Assembly: GCA_036008685.1 (NCBI GenBank)
Contig: DASYNF010000198.1
Coordinates: 1 to 64,000, forward strand
Length of the DNA: 64,000 bases
DNA from: Actinomadura_C sp036008685
GTDB lineage: Bacteria; Actinomycetota; Actinomycetes; Streptosporangiales; Streptosporangiaceae
Reading direction: 5' to 3'
Shown: positions 23,396-31,715 of the stretch, in pieces
Numbering within the stretch: position 1 is the first letter of the stretch
Layout of the letters: each line of letters begins with the position of its first letter
Position numbers and translations under genes: made by a program
The notes under the pieces: generated by a model
What the model saw: the letters and a program-made list of their open reading frames with translations, nothing else
Database searches by the model: none
What the model was told of the DNA's origin: nothing

Positions 23396-23878
23396 TCAGC
23401 CGGTGAGGACTTCGTCGAGGAGTGCCTCGGCCTTGTCCTCATTGGTCTTTTCAGCCAATGCGAGCTCACTGACCAGTATCTGCCTGGCCTTGGCCAGCAT
23501 GCGCTTCTCGCCTGCCGACAGGCCGCGTTCCTTGTCGCGCCGCCACAAGTCGCGTACGACTTCGGCGACCTTGTTGACATCCCCAGAGGCGAGCTTTTCA
23601 AGATTGGCCTTGTAGCGCCGGGACCAGTTCGTGGGCTCTTCGGTGTATGGTGCACGCAGCACCTCGAACACCTTCTCCAGCCCCTCCTGGCCCACCACGT
23701 CACGCACGCCGACGAGTTCGGCGTTGTCCGCGGGGACGCGCACTGTAAGGTCACCCTTGTCGACCTTCAGGACCAAGTAAGTCCTGTCCTCACCTTTGAT
23801 GGTGCGAGTCTCGATGGCTTCGATCCGAGCAGCCCCATGGTGGGGGTAGACGACGGTGTCGCCGACCGTGAAAGTCAT
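23396..23878 (-). CDS. carD: CarD family transcriptional regulator
   Basis: 160 residues. The N-terminal RNA-polymerase-interacting domain (MTFTVGDTVVYPHHGAARIE... about 1-60) binds the beta subunit, and the helical C-terminal domain contacts the upstream fork of the promoter bubble, including the tryptophan region TNWSRRYKANLEKLASGD and LWRRDKERGLSAGEKRML. CarD stabilises open complexes at many actinobacterial promoters including rRNA. Probably co-transcribed with ispF. The divergent interval to the next gene is about 325 bp. Confidence 0.96.
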   Translation of the reverse strand: MTFTVGDTVVYPHHGAARIEAIETRTIKGEDRTYLVLKVDKGDLTVRVPADNAELVGVRDVVGQEGLEKVFEVLRAPYTEEPTNWSRRYKANLEKLASGDVNKVAEVVRDLWRRDKERGLSAGEKRMLAKARQILVSELALAEKTNEDKAEALLDEVLTG

Positions 23879-24204
23879 ATGACAAGTACCCCTTCCGCTA
23901 AACCCAAGGGTAGCACGGGCTCTGCGGTGGCCGCACCGGCCTTAGAGACATATGCGCAGGTCAGCAGCCTATTGGGGTCTTGACAAAGCGCTCTGTCGAT
24001 GTATCTGGACTTTCCCTTACATCACGTTTTCATCCCGCAACGCGACGGCAACACGATGGCGACACGCGGCGAGTCGCTCTCCGCAATGGCCCATAGGACC
24101 TTGGGACGGATCATTCGCACCGCCGCGGATGCGGCCCATACTGGAGATGAACAGGCCCGGCCACGTGAGCCAGCAGGCTGGTGAGCGGAAGGGCAAGGTG
24201 CGAC
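23879..24204. other. Divergent intergenic region carD / thioredoxin-like protein gene
   Basis: AT-richer than its surroundings. It contains a promoter-like TTGACA (23980-23985) with TATCTG 16 bp downstream (24002-24007), on the + strand. A 61-codon frame (23999-24184) fills part of it but overlaps the -10, has no ribosome site and resembles nothing I know. Confidence 0.55.
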
Positions 24205-24930
24205 GTGAGGCATAGCGGAGATCCCGACGACTACGGACTACCGCGCGTCGACATCGTGGTGCCCAATGACGCCCGGGAGCTCGACCGGGAAGTCCTCGCC
24301 TATCGCCGGGAAGAGCGCCGGCGACGTCGGCGCACGCGCTGGCAGCGGCTGGCCTCCCCGCTGACCCGCTACGGCCCGGCCGCTCCGATCATCGCGGTAG
24401 CGCTGCTCCTCGCCCTGGTCAGCGGCACACTGATCACCGTGTTCGGTCCCAGGCCGGCGCCGCGTGCGGCCAAGGCCCCGGTGGCCGAACGGCCGACCGC
24501 AGAGCCCGGTCAGATCGGCGGAGTGCTCCCCGACGGCCAGGTCACCGTGCCCGGCCACCGCAAGCTCCTGATCGACCTGCGCCCGGCCGTGATCGTGATC
24601 GTGCCGCCGGCCTGCCGCTGTGAGTCCACGGTGGACGAGCTCAGCCGCCAGACCGAGCGCTATCGCATCGGTCTCTATCTCGTGGCGGACCGGCGCCATC
24701 TCAAGAACAGCACCGACGAGTCGGCCAAGGAGATGCGAAAGCTCGCCGGAGCCGCGCGGCACACGGTGGCGATCGTCGCCCAGGACGACAAGGCCGTGCT
24801 GGCCACGACCTACGAGGCGACCGGCCTCACCGCGGTGCTCGTCCACACCGACGGCGTCGTCGCGGACGTCCTCCGGAATCTGCCGCCGGGCCGCAATCTG
24901 GACGACCAGCTCAAGCGATTGCAGAGCTGA
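24205..24930 (+). CDS. Single-pass membrane protein, possible thioredoxin-like extracytoplasmic domain
   Basis: 241 residues from GTG 24205 (GGAAGGGCAAGG upstream). A basic cytoplasmic N-terminus (RREERRRRRRTRWQR, about 38-52) precedes one membrane helix (about 62-85, IIAVALLLALVSGTLITVFG). The outer part contains HRKLLIDLRPAVIVIVPPAC followed by RCESTVDEL, a strand then Cys-x-Cys at a helix start, resembling the position of the redox cysteines in thioredoxin-like folds, and LYLVADRRH, HTVAIVAQDDKAV, TAVLVHTDGVV as further strands. The CRC spacing is not the classical CxxC, so redox activity is uncertain. Next to carD and the lipoprotein gene. Function unknown. Confidence 0.7.
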   Translation: MRHSGDPDDYGLPRVDIVVPNDARELDREVLAYRREERRRRRRTRWQRLASPLTRYGPAAPIIAVALLLALVSGTLITVFGPRPAPRAAKAPVAERPTAEPGQIGGVLPDGQVTVPGHRKLLIDLRPAVIVIVPPACRCESTVDELSRQTERYRIGLYLVADRRHLKNSTDESAKEMRKLAGAARHTVAIVAQDDKAVLATTYEATGLTAVLVHTDGVVADVLRNLPPGRNLDDQLKRLQS

Positions 24931-25086
24931 CCCGCCGGGCCCGGCCGGGACGGTTTCGCAGGCCCGCGCGAGTCACTCCAGGGCCCGTCCCGCTCCAGGC
25001 ACCCCACCGCCGGGACACCATGGACAGTCGCTAACCTTCGGTCTGACGATCCGTCCCCCCGCACCCTTGCCAAGGAGATCGACGCC

Positions 25087-26037
25087 GTGATCCGCAACAG
25101 CCGCCGCGTGGTCGCACTCGCCATCGCCGGCGCCTTCACCCTCGCACCGGCGGTGTCCGGTTGTAGCGCCGGCAGATCCCCCGAGACCGCCTCGCCGTCA
25201 CAGCTCACCGAGGGCGTCAATGTTGCGACCGACTCCGGGATCAACATCCGCAATCTCTTCGTGCTCGGCCCGACGCCCGGGCACAAACTGGCCGCCGGTA
25301 CATCGGCCGCCGTCTACGCCGCTGTGGTCAATGACGGCCGCGACGGCAAGGCCGACAAGCTCGTCACCGTGAGCTCCCCCGTGTTCCAGCAGAGCGCCCA
25401 GATCGCCGGAGGCGGGCTGGATCTGCCGCCCGGGCAGCTGGTGCGGCTCGGTTCGGCGGCCCCGGAGGGCAAGGACGCCAAAAAGGCCGCGCAGCAGAAG
25501 GCCGGCGCGTCCGGCACCGGCAAGCCGGACGCCAAGTCCAGCGGGCAGCCCGGCGGCAAGCTCTCGGACGGGGCGGCCACCGAGCCCACGGCCAAGCCCT
25601 CCGATGCCGCGACGGAGACCCCGTCGGCCACTCCGTCCGGAGCGGCGACCGGCTCCCCCGCCGCGGATCCCACCGGCACGCCGGGCGAGGCGTCCACGGG
25701 CGGGCCCGACACTCGGTCGACGGGCCGGCCGGCCGTGATCTTGACCGGTCTGTCCAAGGACCTCCTCGGCGGCGAGTCGATCGAGCTGACCTTGCGTTTC
25801 GAGCGCGGCGGCACGGTCAAGGTGCTCGTCCCCGTCGTTCCCCATGCGGAGTCGTACCTCACCTACGCCCCGGCGGCCACTCCGACGAGCACGTCGAGCG
25901 CCGCTCCGGGGTCGACATCGTCGTCCGGTCCGGCCACGTCGGCATCCCCGTCCACATCGGCCTCCCCTGAGGCGTCGGGCTCCACCGGCCCGGCCGCCGG
26001 CGGTTCCCCGTCGCCGTCCTCGGCCGCCCACGGCTGA
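25087..26037 (+). CDS. Secreted lipoprotein with low-complexity insert
   Basis: 316 residues from GTG 25087, with AAGGAGAT 8 bp upstream. Lipoprotein signal peptide with lipobox VSGC (Cys about 26). An immunoglobulin-like/PCuAC-like module seems split in two: GINIRNLFVLGPTPGHKLAAG through LPPGQLVRLGS (about 50-125) and VILTGLSKDLLGGESIELTL through VPVVPHAESYLTY (about 217-260). An Ala/Pro/Thr/Ser-rich insert of about 85 residues separates them, and a similar tail follows. The two halves look like the N- and C-terminal parts of a copper-chaperone-like domain; the match is by pattern only. It ends at a strong bidirectional terminator facing the two-component genes. Confidence 0.75.
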   Translation: MIRNSRRVVALAIAGAFTLAPAVSGCSAGRSPETASPSQLTEGVNVATDSGINIRNLFVLGPTPGHKLAAGTSAAVYAAVVNDGRDGKADKLVTVSSPVFQQSAQIAGGGLDLPPGQLVRLGSAAPEGKDAKKAAQQKAGASGTGKPDAKSSGQPGGKLSDGAATEPTAKPSDAATETPSATPSGAATGSPAADPTGTPGEASTGGPDTRSTGRPAVILTGLSKDLLGGESIELTLRFERGGTVKVLVPVVPHAESYLTYAPAATPTSTSSAAPGSTSSSGPATSASPSTSASPEASGSTGPAAGGSPSPSSAAHG

Positions 26038-26090
26038 TCTCGCCCGGCGGACCGTCGGCAGGACCTGCGGGCACGCGGCCGCGTAACGCA

Positions 26091-26132
26091 AAAGATCACG
26101 CCCCCGGGGCCGACCCCGGGGGCGTGATCTTT
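26091..26132. terminator. Perfect 19-bp hairpin between convergent genes
   Basis: Arms AAAGATCACGCCCCCGGGG (26091-26109) and its exact reverse complement (26114-26132), loop CCGA. It ends in TTT on either strand, so it can stop transcripts from the lipoprotein gene and from the response-regulator gene. Confidence 0.9.
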
Positions 26133-26160
26133 CGGATCCGTACGGCCGTACGGCCGCGGT

Positions 26161-26841
26161 CTACGGCTCGAACTTGTAGCCGAGTCCTCGCACGGTGATG
26201 ATGTAGCGCGGCGCCGACGGAGTGGGCTCGATCTTGGCGCGCAGGCGTTTGACGTGCACGTCCAGCGTCTTGGTGTCACCGACATAGTCGGCTCCCCAGA
26301 CCCGGTCGATCAGCTGCATCCGGGTGAGCACCCGCCCGGCGTTGCGGAGGAGCACCTCCAGGAGCTCGAACTCCTTGAGCGGCAGCTGTACGGACATGCC
26401 GCTCACGCTCACGATGTGCCGCTCGACGTCCATCCGGACCGGGCCGGCCTCGAGCGTGGCGGGAGCCAGCTCCTCGACGTCTCCCTGCCGGCGCAGCACG
26501 GCGCGGATGCGGGCGACCAGCTCTCGGGAGGAGAAGGGCTTGGTGACGTAGTCGTCCGCGCCCAGTTCCAGCCCGACGACCTTGTCGACCTCGCTGTCCT
26601 TGGCGGTCAGCATGATCACAGGCACATTCGATCGTGACCGCAGCTCCCGGCACACCTCCGTGCCGGGAAGGCCCGGCAGCATCAGGTCGAGCAGAACCAG
26701 GTCGGCTCCGTTGCGCTCGAAGGTGTCCAGCGCGTCGGGGCCGGTGGCCGCGATCGCGACTTCGAACCCCTCCTTGCGCAGCATGTACGAGAGTGCGTCG
26801 CTGAATGACTCTTCGTCTTCCACGACGAGCACACGGGTCAC
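26161..26841 (-). CDS. phoP: Response regulator, PhoP/RegX3 (OmpR) family
   Basis: 226 residues. Receiver domain 1-120 with phospho-acceptor D52 (LVLLDLMLP), conserved T in MLTAKDS and K in VTKPF; winged-helix DNA-binding domain about 130-224 (LTRMQLIDRVWGADYVGDTK, then VHVKRLRAKIEP and VRGLGYKFEP). It acts with the adjacent histidine kinase, whose stop overlaps this start (ATGA, 26838-26841). Location opposite phoU identifies the pair as the phosphate-starvation system (PhoRP of Streptomyces, SenX3-RegX3 of mycobacteria). A PHO box of 11-bp units lies in the kinase/phoU interval, so autoregulation is expected. Confidence 0.92.
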   Translation of the reverse strand: MTRVLVVEDEESFSDALSYMLRKEGFEVAIAATGPDALDTFERNGADLVLLDLMLPGLPGTEVCRELRSRSNVPVIMLTAKDSEVDKVVGLELGADDYVTKPFSSRELVARIRAVLRRQGDVEELAPATLEAGPVRMDVERHIVSVSGMSVQLPLKEFELLEVLLRNAGRVLTRMQLIDRVWGADYVGDTKTLDVHVKRLRAKIEPTPSAPRYIITVRGLGYKFEP

Positions 26842-28025
26842 GGTGTGGCCTCCTGGACGGTTTCATGCGCAGGCGCGTTGAACAACGGCAGACAGAGCGT
26901 GAAGGTGGAGCCGGAGCCTTCCTTGCTCCAGACCGTCACTTCGCCACCGTGCTTGGTCGCGACGTGTTTGACGATGGCAAGCCCTAAGCCGGTGCCACCG
27001 GTCTGGCGGGATCGAGCCGGATCGACCCGATAGAACCGCTCGAAGATCCGCTTCAGGTCGGCTTCCGGAATGCCGATGCCCTGGTCGGTGACGCTGACCT
27101 CGACGTGCTCGGCGTCGGCTCGCCGGGTCGCGATCACGACCCGGGTGTTCTCGGGGCTGTAGGCCACGGCGTTGGTGACAAGGTTGCTCAGCGCGGTGAC
27201 CAGCAGTTCCTCGTCCCCGCGGACCTCCAGGTCCTCACGTCCGCCACAGGTCAGCTCGATGTTCCTGGCCCCGGCCTTGAGCCGGCAGCGGTCGATGGCC
27301 TCGGCCACGACCTCGTCCAGTGCGACCGGCTGCAGCTGCGGCAGCGGCTCATCACCTTGGACCCGCGCGAGCGTGATCAGGTCGTGCACCAGGTTGGTGA
27401 GCCGTACGGACTCCTGCTGCATCCGGCCGGCGAAGCGGCGGACGGCCTCAGGATCGTCCGCGGCGCCCTCGACGGTCTCGGCCAGCAGGGACAGCGCGCC
27501 CACGGGAGTCTTGAGCTCGTGGCTGACGTTGGCCACGAAATCGCGGCGGATCGCTTCGACCCGGCGCATCTCGGTGAGGTCCTCCGCGAGGACCAGGACC
27601 AGGCCATGGGTGCCGAGCGGTGCGACCCGTACCGCGAACCAGCGTCCGTCGCGGCGGTTGCGCACCGAGCCGAGCTGGAGCTCGATCTCGCGGATCTCAC
27701 CGTCGCGGCGCACCAGCCGTGCCATGGCGAGGAGCTCGTCGACCATCAGCCGGTCTCCGCTGACCATGCCGAAGGCCCGTGCGGCCGAGCTGGCGCGCAG
27801 CACACGGTCCTCGGCGTCGACCACGACGGCCGAGGAAGGGAGCACGCTCAGCACCGAGGCGACACCCGGAGGCAGCCCGGAGGTGGGCGCCTGGCTGGGC
27901 ACAGCACTTTGAGCCCGCTCGCTCACCCGCACCGCCAATCCGGTCACCAGTCCGGTCGCCAGTCCAGCCACCACGGCCAGGCCGGCGACAACCTCGACTT
28001 CCACACTTTGGATCGTAGGTGCCAT
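26838..28025 (-). CDS. phoR: Sensor histidine kinase, PhoR/SenX3 type
   Basis: 395 residues; ATG 28025, with a GTG 7 codons later as alternative. One N-terminal hydrophobic segment (about 12-35), then a PAS-like region (about 55-150: SSAVVVDAEDRVLRASSAAR), HisKA with phospho-acceptor H169 (FVANVSHELKTPVGAL), and the ATPase domain with N box NLVTNAVAYSP, G1 DQGIGIPEADL, F box IFERFYRVD and G2 GGTGLGLAIVKH. It controls the downstream overlapping response regulator according to phosphate supply, probably through PhoU. Divergent from phoU. Confidence 0.92.
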   Translation of the reverse strand: MAPTIQSVEVEVVAGLAVVAGLATGLVTGLAVRVSERAQSAVPSQAPTSGLPPGVASVLSVLPSSAVVVDAEDRVLRASSAARAFGMVSGDRLMVDELLAMARLVRRDGEIREIELQLGSVRNRRDGRWFAVRVAPLGTHGLVLVLAEDLTEMRRVEAIRRDFVANVSHELKTPVGALSLLAETVEGAADDPEAVRRFAGRMQQESVRLTNLVHDLITLARVQGDEPLPQLQPVALDEVVAEAIDRCRLKAGARNIELTCGGREDLEVRGDEELLVTALSNLVTNAVAYSPENTRVVIATRRADAEHVEVSVTDQGIGIPEADLKRIFERFYRVDPARSRQTGGTGLGLAIVKHVATKHGGEVTVWSKEGSGSTFTLCLPLFNAPAHETVQEATP

Positions 28026-28066
28026 TCAAGGCGTTCATGCACCACAGTAGGACGTACCACGACTGC

Positions 28067-28110
28067 GTTCGCCCAGAGTTCACCTCTTTATCCGGGTTCG
28101 TTCACGCCCC
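28067..28110. promoter_or_regulatory. PHO box (PhoP-binding direct repeats)
   Basis: Units in 11-bp phase: GTTCGCCCAGA (28067), GTTCACCTCTT (28078), a degenerate TATCCGGGTTC (28089) and GTTCACGCCCC (28100). This matches the 11-nt direct-repeat PHO box of actinobacterial PhoP. It lies in the divergent phoR/phoU interval; a further unphased GTTCACCCAGG is at 28141. Confidence 0.75.
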
Positions 28111-28173
28111 AAAGGCAGGGTGTGTCCTGGATCATTCTGGGTTCACCCAGGCCCTATCACGGAAGGACTTCAA

Positions 28174-28836
28174 TTGCGAGACGCCTACCACGAGGAACTC
28201 GACAGCCTCTCTCATCGGCTTGTGGAGATGACCCGCCTGGTGCGCTCCGCCATGGCTCGCGCGGTGACGGCGCTCCTCGACGCCGACCTGCGGCTGGCCG
28301 AAGAAGTCATCAGCGCCGACGAGCACGTCAACAAGATGGATGCCGAGATCGAGCAGAGTGTCTTCGACCTGATGGCTCGGCAGCAGCCCGTTGCGGGAGA
28401 CCTCCGCACCCTGATCACCGCGCTCCGCATGAGCGGTGACCTGGAGCGGATGGGAGATCTGGCCGTGCACCTGGCCAAGACCGCCCGGCGCCGGCACCCC
28501 GAGTCGGCCATCCCGCCGGAGCTGCAGGCCACCGTCCTGGAGATGGGGCAGATCGCCGAGCGGATGATCGCCAAGGCGGGCAGCGTCATCGCGTCACAGA
28601 ACGTCGAGCTCGGGCTGGAGCTCGACACCGACGACGATGCCATGGACCGCCTGCACCGCAAGCTCTTCGACCGGCTGCTCTCTCCGGACTGGAAGTACGG
28701 AGTCGAGCCGGCCGTGGACATCACCCTCGCGGGCCGTTACTTCGAGCGCTACGCCGACCATGCCGTGCATGTCGCCGAGGACGTCGTCTACCTGGTCACC
28801 GGCCAGCGCCCCGAGGAGATCATCGAGACTCTCTGA
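28174..28836 (+). CDS. phoU: Phosphate transport/signalling regulator PhoU
   Basis: 220 residues from TTG 28174, chosen because GGAAGGA lies 6 bp upstream and homologues start at the RDAYHEEL sequence. Two repeats of a three-helix PhoU domain, each with the metal-binding type motif: about 60-95 (DLRTLITALRMSGDLERMGD) and about 165-205 (TLAGRYFERYADHAVHVAED). PhoU restrains the phosphate kinase when phosphate is plentiful. The gene is divergent from phoR, with a PHO box between. It ends at a 24-bp perfect hairpin. Confidence 0.92.
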   Translation: MRDAYHEELDSLSHRLVEMTRLVRSAMARAVTALLDADLRLAEEVISADEHVNKMDAEIEQSVFDLMARQQPVAGDLRTLITALRMSGDLERMGDLAVHLAKTARRRHPESAIPPELQATVLEMGQIAERMIAKAGSVIASQNVELGLELDTDDDAMDRLHRKLFDRLLSPDWKYGVEPAVDITLAGRYFERYADHAVHVAEDVVYLVTGQRPEEIIETL

Positions 28837-28852
28837 GGCCCGGCGGCGCCGA

Positions 28853-28906
28853 CGACCGCGAGATCACGCCGGAGAGCCACCGCTCTCCGGCGTGATCTCG
28901 CGGTCG
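28853..28906. terminator. 24-bp perfect hairpin after phoU (dispersed repeat copy)
   Basis: Left arm 28853-28876 and right arm 28883-28906 are perfect complements with loop CCACCG. The right arm contains GTGATCTCGCGGTCG and continues to TTCGCG, the same words found downstream of other genes in this window. Confidence 0.88.
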
Positions 28907-28978
28907 TTCGCGTTCGTACGGCCACGTGGTCGCATGGAGCCGGGCCGGGGACCCGGCTCCATGCCTCTTCGCACGGGC

Positions 28979-29734
28979 TCAGGACCTGACGGCGGCGCCC
29001 TGGTTCTTGACCGCCTCGATGGAGGCCTGGGCCGCTTCCTGGTCGAGGTATTCGCCGCCGCGCTTCAGTGGCGTGAAGTCATGGTCGAGCTCGTAGACCA
29101 GGGGGATCCCGGTGGGGATGTTGAGGCCCGAGATGTCCTCGTCGGAGATCTCGTCGAGGTGCTTGACCAGAGCGCGTAGTGAGTTGCCGTGGGCGGCGAC
29201 CAGAACGGTCTTGCCGGCAGCGAGGTCCGGGACGATCACGTCGTACCAGTACGGCAGCAACCGGTCGACGACGTCGGACAGGCACTCCGTGCGGGGGATC
29301 AGCTCGGTGGGCAGACCGGCATAGCGCAGGTCGCCGACCTGGGAGAGCGGGTCGGTGTCGGCGATCGGCGGCGGGGGCGTGTCGTAGGACCGCCGCCAGG
29401 TCTTGAACTGCTCCTCGCCGAACTCCTCGCGGGTCTGGGCCTTGTTCTTGCCCTGCAGCGCGCCGTAGTGCCGCTCGTTGAGCCGCCACGACCGCCGGAC
29501 CGGAATCCACAGCAGGTCCGCGACGTCGAGAGCGATATTGGCCGTACGGATGGCCCGCTTGAGCACCGATGTGTGCACGACGTCCGGGACGATGTCGTTA
29601 TCCAGCAGGAGGTCGCCGCCGTTGGTGGCCTCGGCCTCGCCCTTCTCCGACAGATCCACGTCGACCCAGCCGGTGAACAGGCCCTCCGCGTTCCACACGC
29701 TCTCGCCATGCCGCAGCAAAACCAAGGTCGCCAT
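28979..29734 (-). CDS. gpmA: 2,3-bisphosphoglycerate-dependent phosphoglycerate mutase
   Basis: 251 residues from ATG 29734. Glycolytic enzyme interconverting 3- and 2-phosphoglycerate. The phosphohistidine motif LVLLRHGESVWN (H9), the substrate region LFTGWVDVDLSEKG, LNERHYGALQGKNK and the second catalytic His in VLVAAHGNSLRAL are all present. Same-strand neighbour upstream is ybjN then mshA, the arrangement also found near senX3-regX3 in mycobacteria. Confidence 0.95.
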   Translation of the reverse strand: MATLVLLRHGESVWNAEGLFTGWVDVDLSEKGEAEATNGGDLLLDNDIVPDVVHTSVLKRAIRTANIALDVADLLWIPVRRSWRLNERHYGALQGKNKAQTREEFGEEQFKTWRRSYDTPPPPIADTDPLSQVGDLRYAGLPTELIPRTECLSDVVDRLLPYWYDVIVPDLAAGKTVLVAAHGNSLRALVKHLDEISDEDISGLNIPTGIPLVYELDHDFTPLKRGGEYLDQEAAQASIEAVKNQGAAVRS

Positions 29735-29822
29735 GCGCCCGAGCTTATCGGCTCGTCCCGACGTCACCGCACGCCCTCGGCCGTGCCCGTCCGGGGTACG
29801 GACCGTGCGGGCACGGGCCGGG

Positions 29823-30314
29823 TCAGCGATGATCCGGGGCGGCGAACGAGGCGAACGCCTGGAGGTTCGCGAGGCTCTCACCCCGCTTGACCCGCCAGTC
29901 CCACTCGCGCTGGATCGAGGACTTGAAGCCGAGCTCCAGGGCCTTGTCGAAGTTCTCGTCGGAGTAGGTGAGAACACAGCCCAGCAGCCGGTCCATCTCC
30001 TCGGGACCGATCGACTCCAGCGACACCCGGCCGGTGAGATAGACGTCGCCGATCTCGTCGAGCGCGAAGCCGACGCCGTACATCCGGCCGTTCTTCTCCA
30101 GCAGGTAGCGGTAGAACTCGGCGTGGTTCTCGTCCGGCTGCCGGCAGAAGAAGGCCTCCACGTGGAGGCTGTACTCCCCGACGATGAGCCACGTCATCGT
30201 CGCGAGCTTGTGCTGTCCGGGGAGCTTGACGAGGTAGGCGCCCTCGCGCGGCCGCTCGTACTCCAGCTCCGCGGCCTCCAGGGCCTCTTCGATGACCCGT
30301 GAGGGGGCGCTCAC
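29823..30314 (-). CDS. YbjN domain-containing protein
   Basis: 163 residues from GTG 30314, which overlaps the mshA stop (GTGA). The YbjN domain covers most of it: IEEALEAAELEYERPREGAY, then TWLIVGEYSLHVEAFFCRQPDEN, YRYLLEKNGRMYGVGFALDE and a tail of helices. YbjN folds resemble type III secretion chaperones and are thought to assist other proteins; no enzymatic residues are evident. Translational coupling to mshA suggests a link to mycothiol synthesis or simply shared transcription. Confidence 0.85.
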   Translation of the reverse strand: MSAPSRVIEEALEAAELEYERPREGAYLVKLPGQHKLATMTWLIVGEYSLHVEAFFCRQPDENHAEFYRYLLEKNGRMYGVGFALDEIGDVYLTGRVSLESIGPEEMDRLLGCVLTYSDENFDKALELGFKSSIQREWDWRVKRGESLANLQAFASFAAPDHR

Positions 30315-31582
30315 GCTCCCATCACCGATTCGGTGAGTTCGATCTGCATGGCCCCGGTATACACCGAGAGCAGGCCGTCCACGGTGGAGTCCCATCCGAA
30401 CGCGCCGGCGTGCCGTACGGCCCCGCGCGCGAGCCGGTCGCGGAGCCGCGGCTCGGCGACGAGCCGTCGCAGCACCGTGGCGTAGTCCGCCGGGTCGTGC
30501 CCATCGATCAGCACCCCCGACTCACCGTCCCGGACGGCGGTCGGCAGCCCGCCGACCGCCGCGGCCACGACCGGGGTCCCACAGGCCTGTGACTCCACCG
30601 CCACCAGCCCGAACGACTCATTGTGCGAGGGCACGACGGTGACGTCCGCGGCGCGGTACCAGTCGGCGAGCTCCTCCTGCGGGCAGGGCGGCTCGAAGCG
30701 CACGACGTCCGTGATGCCGAGCTCCCCGGCCAGCCGCTGCATCTCCTCCGGCCGGGCGCGGGCCGACCCGCTCGGGCCGCCGATCACGGCGACGACGAGG
30801 CGGCCGCGCAGCGACGGGTCGTCGGTCAGCATGCGGGCCGCGGCCCGCAGGAGCACATCGGGCGCCTTGAGCGGTTGGATGCGGCCGACGAACAGCAGGA
30901 CGTGGGCGCCGGGCGGCAGGCCGAGGCGCCGCCGCGCCGCCCTGGCCGAGCGAGGGCGGAACACCGAGAGGTTCGCGCCGGGGGCGACGGTCTCGACCCG
31001 GCGGGGATCGGCGTCGTAGAGCTCGATGAGCTGGCGCGCCTCGTCGGGGGTGTTGGCGACCAGCCGGTCGGCCGACTCGACGATGTGCTCCTCACCGAGC
31101 ACCCGGGCCCTTGGCTCCGGGGAGTCGCCCGCCGCGAGCGTGGCGTTCTTGACCTTGGCGAGAGTGTGCATGGAGTGCACCATGGGCACTCCCCACCGCC
31201 GCTGCGCCACCCAGGCGGGCTGGCCGGACAGCCAGTAGTGCGAGTGCACGAGGTCATAGTGCCCGGGATCGTGCGCCGCCTCGGTGGCGAGCACTCCGGA
31301 GGTGAAATCGCAGAGCCGGCCGGGCAGTTCGGTCTTGTCGAGCTCCTCGAACGGGCCGGCCACGACGTTGCGGACGAGGACGCCCGGAACCAGTTCGGTC
31401 ACCGGCGGCAGCGCCCGCGAGGTCGCCCGGGTGAAGATGTCCACCTCCACACCCCGGGCCGCGAGCCGCTTGGCGACCTCGACGATGTAGACGTTCATGC
31501 CTCCCGCGTCGCCCGTCCCGGGCTGGTCGAGCGGCGAAGTATGCATACTGATCGTCGCGACCCGGGTCAGTCCCTGCGGCAC
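30311..31582 (-). CDS. mshA: D-inositol-3-phosphate glycosyltransferase (mycothiol biosynthesis)
   Basis: 423 residues from GTG 31582; GGAGG lies 8 bp upstream of this codon, whereas an earlier GTG (31591) abuts it. GT4/GT-B enzyme that joins UDP-GlcNAc to inositol-3-phosphate, the first step of mycothiol. Signatures: RVATISMHTSPLDQPGTGDA with GGMNVYIVEVA (acceptor and UDP-GlcNAc loop), LLFVGRIQPLKAPDVLLRA, and the E-x7-E region SHNESFGLVAVESQACGTPV. It heads a same-strand run with ybjN. Divergent from an SDR gene. Confidence 0.94.
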   Translation of the reverse strand: MPQGLTRVATISMHTSPLDQPGTGDAGGMNVYIVEVAKRLAARGVEVDIFTRATSRALPPVTELVPGVLVRNVVAGPFEELDKTELPGRLCDFTSGVLATEAAHDPGHYDLVHSHYWLSGQPAWVAQRRWGVPMVHSMHTLAKVKNATLAAGDSPEPRARVLGEEHIVESADRLVANTPDEARQLIELYDADPRRVETVAPGANLSVFRPRSARAARRRLGLPPGAHVLLFVGRIQPLKAPDVLLRAAARMLTDDPSLRGRLVVAVIGGPSGSARARPEEMQRLAGELGITDVVRFEPPCPQEELADWYRAADVTVVPSHNESFGLVAVESQACGTPVVAAAVGGLPTAVRDGESGVLIDGHDPADYATVLRRLVAEPRLRDRLARGAVRHAGAFGWDSTVDGLLSVYTGAMQIELTESVMGA

Positions 31583-31715
31583 AGGCAACACCTCCGATAC
31601 GGAAACCCATTGGCCAGGTCGGCTGTTCCCGGGATAAGCCGGACAATACTGAATGTCAGGTCACGGACCCGGGGAGCGGCTGAGGCCGCGAGGACGGGGC
31701 TGGAAGGATGTGGGC

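Noticed and set aside
23999..24184. 61-codon + strand frame between carD and the next gene
   Set aside because: Overlaps a promoter -10, has no ribosome site and no recognisable similarity.
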